From assembly GCF_026914265.1 (NCBI RefSeq), contig NC_069124.1, positions 13,413,088 through 13,477,087 on the forward strand: a DNA stretch of 64,000 bases, written 5' to 3'. This DNA comes from Mya arenaria. Lineage: Eukaryota; Mollusca; Bivalvia; Myida; Myidae. The position numbers and the translations under genes were made by a program. Numbering within the stretch: the stretch's first letter is position 1; each line of letters begins with the position of its first letter. Below, piece by piece: positions 57,605-64,000 of the stretch. Under the pieces are notes generated by a model. The model was not told where the DNA came from. It searched no databases and was given only the letters and a program-made list of their open reading frames with translations.

Positions 57605-60600
57605 GTGATGTGTTGATTTCTTCCTATGTTTTAAGAGATATATTTAAGATATATTAATTTAATTTAAATACTTATTGTACGCATCATTGTTTCTTACACT
57701 AAATATGTTCAACGTTCTACATATCGTATAGCACGCTGCACCGTTGCTTACTAATATTAATCTGAGTAGATGATGAAATAATCGGACGTTGGTTTTTAAC
57801 TTTATAGATGTGCTCGCTTTGCTTATGACTCGTTCTTGTAACAGTAAATATTAAGTTTATATTAATAAACGTTGTTTTAAATCATATGGTATATAAACAG
57901 CTAAAAGACGGATGTATCGGTAGCTAGAAATCAAAAATACTTCATATACAAATGAATTATTTTTATGTTTATCAGGTGAATATGTTCCGTGTTTTTAGGA
58001 TATATAAATATTATTTTTCAGGGACAACATTGACTACAGAGATCATTTCCTTGGTGCAAACCCTTGATTTTGAAAAGGTCAACACGGTGCAGCTTAGCGA
58101 AAGAATAGCTTTTATTGAACGATTGGACGAAACCATCCCAATTGCAACAGGTTGCTATCATAGTATCTGCACACAATGATTGCCTATATAAATACATTCT
58201 AGTAGTGTTCGGTAGCAAATTACACGACCTCAAAACGCTAGCTCCACCACTTTAGTGCAGAGAAAAAGAGCTGTCGACACTTCCGTGGTGGAGCTGTGCC
58301 CTATGTTTACATGAACAAACGTGAGTATGGTTTATATTTTATTTGATAATTCTATTTAACGGACATATTTCAAAAATCGGAGAATGTGGTACCGTGTAAT
58401 AACACTTCTACTGCATGCTGGTTACTATTTCGTTTCAATATTGTGCAAACTGTGGTGCCAGGAGCTTTTCTCCCGCATCTGGAATGTGCATATTTTGAGA
58501 TGTGATTGCATAGCAAGTACACCTCGGTGCTTACACACACCGTAAGAACATTCCCACGCATGCAAACATAACTGTTATGCATAGTACCTATGCCAGAATA
58601 CAACAAAACTGATAAGCACTTACTTAAAAGGAAAAATGCACATATTTATAAAAGTGGTTGCTCTGTTGCCCTAATGGTGGCGCTGTCGAGTATGTTTCGC
58701 GCTTAAAGTAATATAAAAAGATAACGCTTTTGGAATGAATATCAAGGTTGCCATATTTATCATTCATTGTTATCATGCTGGTTATGCATACTTCTTCCGG
58801 AAACAAAACTCTACGCTAAACCTTACTAAAAACTATTTCGAAAACAAATGGCTTGGTGCTGTATTTTTTACCATAAAACTATAAGTATCTATCATGTGTG
58901 TCCGGTTAAGAGAGGGGTATTCTTGCATACCGGAGGTGTGTATACGGTCATGTGATCAGTGCTGGAAAAACGCATATTTCATTGGGGGATGTAAAATGCG
59001 TTTTTCCAGCACTGGTCACATGACCATGACATGCGTGTGACATATCTTACATGGGGGTGTAAGATATGTCACACGCAACAACGCGCCATTTTTTATATAT
59101 TTTATTGCATGGTTTATGAAAAGTACATTATTTCATTTCAATAAAGCACAATCAAATATATAAGTATGCAATTAATTAAAATAGATAACAAATAATCGTA
59201 AAAACGCGATTTAAATAGTTACTATTTGGCATCAATAGTGGATTTAAAATTACTACGCTTTATGACGTCAATAAACAACGTTTCACGCGCATTTTGGTAA
59301 AATGCACAAAATTGCGTTTTCTACGTCAATTTTCTACAAATTGATAATTTTAGATATGCAGGAAAAAAATATCAATCATGTTTTTCCGGTCCGGATAAAA
59401 AAATCCGTCCCTTAGGCCATCCTTAAAAAATTGAATGTTTGCTGTAACGCGACCGACTCACGAAATTACCGCGACTCAACTTTTTTTTAGGCCCTCCAGG
59501 ACGAAATTTTTTTTTCGCATCTCCGAGCGTACGGAAAATAATCTTTCCGCTCATTATATTTTCTTTCCGCTCATTATTTTCCTTCGGCTCATTTATATTA
59601 CGTCATGCGGTTGACTTTTGTTTTTATCGACAAAATGGCCGACGAAGGCTTATTTATTTATTTGTCCACTGCCTAGTGTATCCATTATAATTAAGGGTCA
59701 ATACACAATTTCAAGAGATTAGGGTGTCTGCAAGGTAGCAGGGGTCCGGCCCTAGGCTGTAAATTCCTTTAGGCCCAACTGACTGCTCGCCTGGTTTGTC
59801 TAGCCTGACTAATCATGAGCAATCAAAATGATGTAAGCTTTACTTTAACATGGTATATCATAGCTCAGCCCAAAATCCAGGTTTACAACACATTCATGGG
59901 TCATGATTTGTACATGATTTCTACAGCATTTTGGTCCCTCTTGCTGTTCTCAGTTACTGATAGGAGTATGGGAACTTTATAGAACTGGTAAACAACTCAG
60001 GATGACTGAGATTGCCCAGGAACATTGTGAGTAGGTTTCTAAAAATGTTACTCAAACAAAGCCAATAAACAAAAATGATGCAATGCATTAGACTTTATTA
60101 ACAGGAAACTTATTTTGGATGTTCATTATAAATACCAAATTTATTATTATAATGTTCTGTCACTATTTATATTGTAATCCTAAGAGTTTGTTGTACAACT
60201 ATGTAGACACACTGATGAAGTATCTAAGTCTGTGTCCATGGGATCTGTCCAAATGAGGATGATGGAATGAGACATGTCTGATGATAGTCATCACACTGTA
60301 CTACATGATAATGGATTAATGGATGAGGTCTGTCCAAAATGAAGTGTCAAGCAATCTGAAATGATAAGAAACTTATTTACTGAGTAATTTAAGGCAAACA
60401 ATGGGAAAAAAAATCCCTACCTACCTACTCACTGTAAAAATGATGGGTAGCGTTACAGCAAACATACAATTTTTAAGGATGGCCTTAGTCACGCTGCGTG
60501 GCCGGTAACTCGGCTTACGCGCGTGCACTCGGGTCGGATTTTTCTATCCGTACCGGACACACATTATATATACTTATAGTTATATGGTAAAATTAAAGCA

Positions 60601-63517
60601 CCTAGCGTTGTTTTCGAAATAGTTTTCAGTAAGGTTAAGATAGTTCGCGAAGAGTTTTGTTTCCGCACGTAGTATGCATAACCAGCATATTGTTCAATGA
60701 ATGATAAACATAGCAACTTCTGTATTCATTCCAAAAGCGTAAACTTTTTATATTACTTCAAGCACAAAACATACTGGATAGCGCCACCACTAGGGCAACA
60801 ACGCCTTCACTTTTATAAATATGTGCATTTTTCCTTTTTTAGGAAGTGCTTATCAGTTTTGTGGTGTCCCGGCATAGGAACTAATTATACCAGTTATGTA
60901 TGCATGCGTGAGAATGTTCCTACGGGGTGTGTAAGCACCGAAGTGTACTTGCTATGCAATCACATCTCAAAATATGCACAAGTCCGATTCGGGAGAAAAG
61001 CTCCTGGCACCACAGTTTGCACAATATTGAAACGAAATAGTAACCAGCATGCAGTAGAAATGTTATTACACGGTACCACATTCTCCGATTTTCGGAATAT
61101 GTCCGTTTAATGAAAATATCAAATAAAATATAAACCATATTCACGTTTGTTCATGTAAACATAGGGCACAGCAGCTTAAAATTCTTAGAGCTTTATTTCC
61201 ACTGTATAAGAAACAAATTATATAAAATATCAGCAAAATATTGTATAATATTATAGAATATGCTTATTCGAGTATTTTGACAAATTGCAACAGAATGTCA
61301 ACAGTTGCCAAAGAGTCATCAAGGTGAAAACGTAACAAAGAACGTATTTTATAAGTTACATTTTGATTTGCAGGCATAGACGCATTAAAGAACGCATGGA
61401 GCCCAAGGTTGTTCAAGTCCCATCTGCAGTACAATTTTCTGCCAAAATAATTACGAGACGGAAAAGGAAGGGTACCTGTCCACAATGTAGTATAGATTTC
61501 CAAGCATGAGTTCGACTCTCTAAAATATTTAACTGTCATTGATCATAAAATGTCAAACCTAATTTTACAGATGGTGTACGTGTGTCGGAACCCTAAAGAT
61601 GTTGTCTTGTCCTATTACAAGCTGTTGCAATGGTTCGACTGGTGTGATATGTCATTAGCAGAATTCTTTGAGGATTTTATTAGTGGAAAAGGTAGCAATG
61701 TACTTTGTTAAGGTGATTTACGAGTGTGAGGTGAAAAATAATCATTTGTTAAGGAATTAAGAACAATTATATGATTATCAAAATGTAGTATGATGCTGCA
61801 GGGCCCTTTAAATTGTCATTCGAAGCGTCCTGTTTTAACAACTTCTTTTCATTGCCTTAGCTGGCTGTTGTGCCATGATTTTTAGACGGTCGATCAAACT
61901 ATGTAGTTTGTATACACACCAAATAACATTTTACCTATTTTATTAACCATAACTTATTTTATTTTGTCTTTACCATCAAAGTACTTTCATAGGTTTCATA
62001 CTGCTTGGTATATAATTCATTTCATATATGTTAATCTTTTTTTGTTAACCATATAAATCAGTGTGTGCATACCTCGTGATAAATTACGTCATAAATGTTA
62101 CTTCGGAAGGCAGTCGTTTTCTTTAAATGAAGATTTAAACAAAGATTACTTTACTATTTATAAATGAAACAGAAGACAGTTCATGCCGCTTACATTGCAA
62201 CGTATCCGGTCTTTATAAGAGTTTGATTGAATGGTTAGGGGTTTTTTTTAAAAAAAAACTTCGACAAACCATTTAACAAAACCGCCGCCAGATGGAGCAC
62301 TGTCGACACATCATTTTGGAAACAGGTTGGTATAGGTGTTTGGGGAAATTACATAATCTAACCCCGGGAATAAAAAAGGCGGGGCTCTTTGAGAGGCATA
62401 AACTGTCCTTTGTTTCATTTAGAAATGGTGAAGAATAAAAATGTTATCTTTGTTTTAAGTCATCATTCGAACCAAAATGGTGCCTTCCGACGTAGCATTT
62501 ATGGTGAAATATATGACATGGTATGCACACATTGTTAGTGTTTTTTTTACACATTTACACATTTAATATGTTTTTTTTAAATAAAATTTGTTTTATAGAT
62601 TTCAAAACCAAATTATTTTGAATTATTTTGGACATTTTATATTTCAGTTTTGTATGGTGCTTGGGAAGACCACGTGCTTGGATTTTGGAATAACACCGAA
62701 GGTGGGAACGTTTTATTTATGAAGTATGAAGATGTTGTCAAGGTAACCGGAGTTGTGCCTTCTTGTCTATGTAACATGGTGTCTTGTTCATTAATGTTGC
62801 ATATATATATATATATACATGAGCCATTTTTATAAAAAAAAATCCACTGGTATGGATTTTATAAACATTATTAAATAAAAACGAAACAATAAAAGTAATA
62901 ATTTATAAACATTGTTTTAATATTGACCGTTTGTTGAGTAGTTTTCGCTCCGAAAACGCGCCAATACAAAATGGTAGAAATTAGTCACGAAAATAACTGA
63001 ATTAAAAACTATATTACCTTTCAGGATATTCCAAAGACCATAGAAGACATAGCAAGCTTTCTTGGTAGAACACTGACCGATGGCGATGTTAACATAATAC
63101 ATCAGCACTGCGCTATTGAAAGCATGCGAAAGAACCAGACGCTTAATTTGGAGCATTTGACTGCAAGTAAAATGAAAGATGGATATGGAGGTTTCATAAA
63201 CAAAGGTTCACTTGCATATTTCTTGGAGATAACTTCTATGTAAAATAAATGATACAAATTTATGATAGACACAGATATTGTAGTGTGTTTTGTTATATTT
63301 TTTCACTGAAATTCCACTAAAGTTGCATATTTTACAATCTTCCAAGACCACAAACGCTTATTTGTATTAGTTTCGGCATATTATATATTATTTTTTACAC
63401 CTAAAACCATTTAAAAAATACAAGACAATCAATGGGTCAACAAACATTGCTATATTTCTCACTAATTTTATATCCTGAATTTGATATATTGACAATGTCT
63501 GTGTTATTGCAGGTTAA
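57457..63517 (+). CDS. Cytosolic-type sulfotransferase, probably defective
   Basis: Sulfotransferases of this type move the sulfuryl group of PAPS to a hydroxyl or amine acceptor. Five plus-strand exons are recognised: 57457-57604, 58022-58150, 61571-61691, 62648-62742 and 63025-63205, with a sixth at 63513. The PAPS 5'-phosphosulfate loop is VCGFPRSGTTLTTEI, split across exons 1-2. The 3'-phosphate motif YVCRNPKDVVLSYY is in exon 3, and FMKYEDVVKDIPKTIEDIA follows in exons 4-5. No signal or membrane segment is seen. Between exons 2 and 3 the phases do not match, and the family's His-bearing 'K-T/S-H-L-P' segment is absent. That is the interval holding a 2.9-kb inverted-repeat element. The last exon is also out of phase. 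Either exons were missed or the gene is broken. Confidence 0.8.
58022..58150 (+). CDS. Sulfotransferase exon 2
   Basis: TTTTTCAG/ acceptor. It completes GTTLTTEIISLVQTLDF and continues to a conserved-looking IAFIERLDETIPIAT. The donor is GTTGCT in phase 1. The following exon should supply the catalytic-His segment but is not found. Confidence 0.8.
58292..61172. mobile_element. Long-inverted-repeat (foldback-like) element, ~2.9 kb
   Basis: Outer arms at 58292-58912 and 60546-61172 are complementary over about 620 bases with scattered differences. Both begin at the outside with GCTGTGCCCTATGTTTACAT. Pairing resumes between 59385-59460 and 60455-60545 (GGCCATCCTTAAAAA, TTTGCTGTAACGC) after a 470-base insert in the left arm. 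The unpaired centre is about 59460-60455. Frames in the arms (for example 60697-61110) are mirror images of each other and encode nothing recognised. No transposase is visible, and no clear target duplication was found. Confidence 0.75.
58913..59390. mobile_element. Insert with two hairpins inside the left arm
   Basis: The insert interrupts the left arm between GTGTCCGGT and CCGGATAA. It carries a hairpin of 28-base arms (58948-58975 and 58996-59023, TCATGTGATCAGTGCTGGAA with one mismatch), followed by a second with 19-base perfect arms (GCGTGTGACATATCTTACA, 59033-59051 and 59058-59076). The rest is AT-rich. The repeated CCGGT at its borders could be a target duplication. Confidence 0.65.
61264..61539 (-). 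other. Orphan coding-like frame in sulfotransferase intron
   Basis: Ninety-one codons on the minus strand, with TLPFPSRNYFGRKLYCRWDL and SLLRFHLDDSLATVDILLQF. The composition looks protein-like, but I see no family, splice border or neighbour. It may be the remains of an inserted gene or chance. Confidence 0.25.
61571..61691 (+). CDS. Sulfotransferase exon 3: PAPS 3'-phosphate motif
   Basis: TTTACAG/ to /GTAGCA. It begins MVYVCRNPKDVVLSYYKL, the R-N-P-K-D-x-x-x-S-Y motif that binds the 3'-phosphate of PAPS, and continues QWFDWCDMSLAEFFEDFISG, the usual substrate-loop region. It starts in phase 0, while exon 2 ends in phase 1. Confidence 0.85.
61692..62647. other. Sulfotransferase intron
   Basis: AT-rich, with nothing recognised. 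Confidence 0.7.
62648..62742 (+). CDS. Sulfotransferase exon 4
   Basis: ATTTCAG/ to /GTAACC, in phase with exon 3. It reads YGAWEDHVLGFWNN then NVLFMKYEDVVK. 'G-x-W-x-x-H-V' and 'F-x-K-Y-E-D-x' are standard family motifs. Confidence 0.85.
63025..63205 (+). CDS. Sulfotransferase exon 5
   Basis: TTTCAG/ acceptor in phase 0; it reads DIPKTIEDIASFLGRTLTD and IHQHCAIESMRKNQTLN, ending GGFINK. 'S-M-R-K-N' is the usual C-terminal family motif. It leaves phase 1 at GTTCAC; if unspliced, the frame ends at TAA soon after (63241-63243). Confidence 0.8.
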
Positions 63518-63570
63518 CCTGGAACTTGGTGAGAGGCGTTAACGCCCGGGATGAGTTCTCGTCTTGATGA
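63513..63570 (+). pseudogene. Sulfotransferase terminal exon, out of phase
   Basis: After TATTGCAG the phase left by exon 5 gives Gly and an immediate TAA (63515-63517). A different frame reads LTWNLVRGVNARDEFSS then TGA, resembling the family's 'G-D-W-K-N-x-x-T-x-x-Q-N-E-x-F' end. A single-base length change would explain the mismatch. An alternative is that exon 5 reads through to its own stop. Confidence 0.45.
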
Positions 63571-64000
63571 TGTTTTGAAACAGGTCGCAGAGAAAGGACC
63601 GTCTTTTGACTGTTGTTAGATAATGTAAAGTGAATATGTGCTAATCACTAATACAACATATGGAAATACCTTGTTGTCAATTTGTGGAAAGGAAATTGCA
63701 GTTCTCTTGACGGCGTTTCCAATTACATCAACGTACTTTAAGTATTGAACTTGTTTCAGTTGATATTAAATGACGTTTATTTGTTGTTTTCAGAATGCGA
63801 CCATAACTTCATTTTGAAAATTACGTCGTGGAAATTGCGTTGTGCGCGTCAGACTTGGAAGTGAGAGCGTGTTAAAGTTGATTAATAAAAAGTAAACAAT
63901 ATCAAATTGTTAATAACTGAAACAATGAATTTTTATTTTTATTTCCTTGGCAAACATCCATAAACAGAATAAATGCAAATTATCGGTCGCTTGCTCTTTA
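63571..64000. other. 3' flank of sulfotransferase gene
   Basis: AT-rich, with no further gene. It contains one AATAAA. Confidence 0.6.
63884..63889 (+). promoter_or_regulatory. Candidate polyadenylation signal
   Basis: AATAAA some 320 bases after the terminal sulfotransferase exon. It is one hit in AT-rich DNA, so it is weak evidence by itself. Confidence 0.3.

Larger units (their letters stand above)
58151..61570. other. 3.4-kb sulfotransferase intron occupied by an inverted-repeat element
   Basis: Almost all of it is the element at 58292-61172. Remaining flanks are short (140 and about 400 bases) and show no exon with the expected phase. An orphan minus-strand frame lies at 61264-61539. 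Confidence 0.7.

Noticed and set aside
60697-61110. 137-codon frame in the right arm of the foldback element, and its mirror at 58370-58606
   Set aside because: The mirror copies are simply the two arms; differences between them do not favour coding constraint by eye and no domain is recognised.
1-64000. CRISPR array, retroelement reverse transcriptase or intact transposase
   Set aside because: No regular repeat-spacer array and no recognisable polymerase, integrase or transposase motif was seen in any frame.

Overview
The window looks like nuclear DNA from a bivalve mollusc (inference). It is AT-rich, has short exons in long introns with GT-AG borders, and is full of small interspersed repeats of kinds I recall from bivalve genomes (MITEs, tRNA-headed SINEs, tandem-core elements). 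No family assignment was checked against a database. Exons were read by eye from open frames, splice borders and phase agreement.

Three genes are reasonably clear. (1) A plus-strand gene at about 17.9-41.4 kb encodes a large extracellular protein. It has a thrombospondin type 1 module, small Cys-rich modules, and then roughly a dozen Fn3/Ig-like beta-sandwich repeats marked by Trp, 'IG/VG' and 'D-x-T-P-P'-like motifs. Its first seven exons (17,864-26,940) and last three (39,528-41,394) read cleanly, but the exons at 35.2-38.95 kb carry several frame breaks and one in-frame TGA at a Trp position. (2) A minus-strand gene at 54,404-48,286 encodes a 543-residue Mab-21/cGAS-like nucleotidyltransferase. 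Three phase-matched exons add about 100 residues in front of the catalytic core, and all three metal-binding acidic positions are kept. (3) A plus-strand cytosolic-type sulfotransferase runs from 57,457 to about 63,517. One internal exon seems to be missing where a 2.9-kb long-inverted-repeat element sits, and the final exon is out of frame.

Weaker coding signals are a minus-strand exon cut by the left edge (1-148), unrecognised plus-strand exons at 1.84-3.34 kb and 6.45-6.57 kb, a minus-strand membrane-segment exon at 56.82-57.05 kb, and two orphan minus-strand frames at 51.67 and 61.26 kb.

The rest is intergenic or intronic DNA shaped by repeats: a TTAA-bounded MITE (9.9 kb); two inverted copies of a second MITE (12.9 and 18.3 kb); tRNA-headed SINEs (12.2 and 46.5-46.8 kb); two inverted copies of a tandem-core element (27.65-29.48 and 46.8-47.8 kb); several minisatellites; and the foldback-like element at 58.3-61.2 kb, whose left arm is split by an insert holding two perfect or near-perfect hairpins. 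The best candidates for new biology are the N-terminally extended cGAS-like gene and the long modular ectodomain protein.
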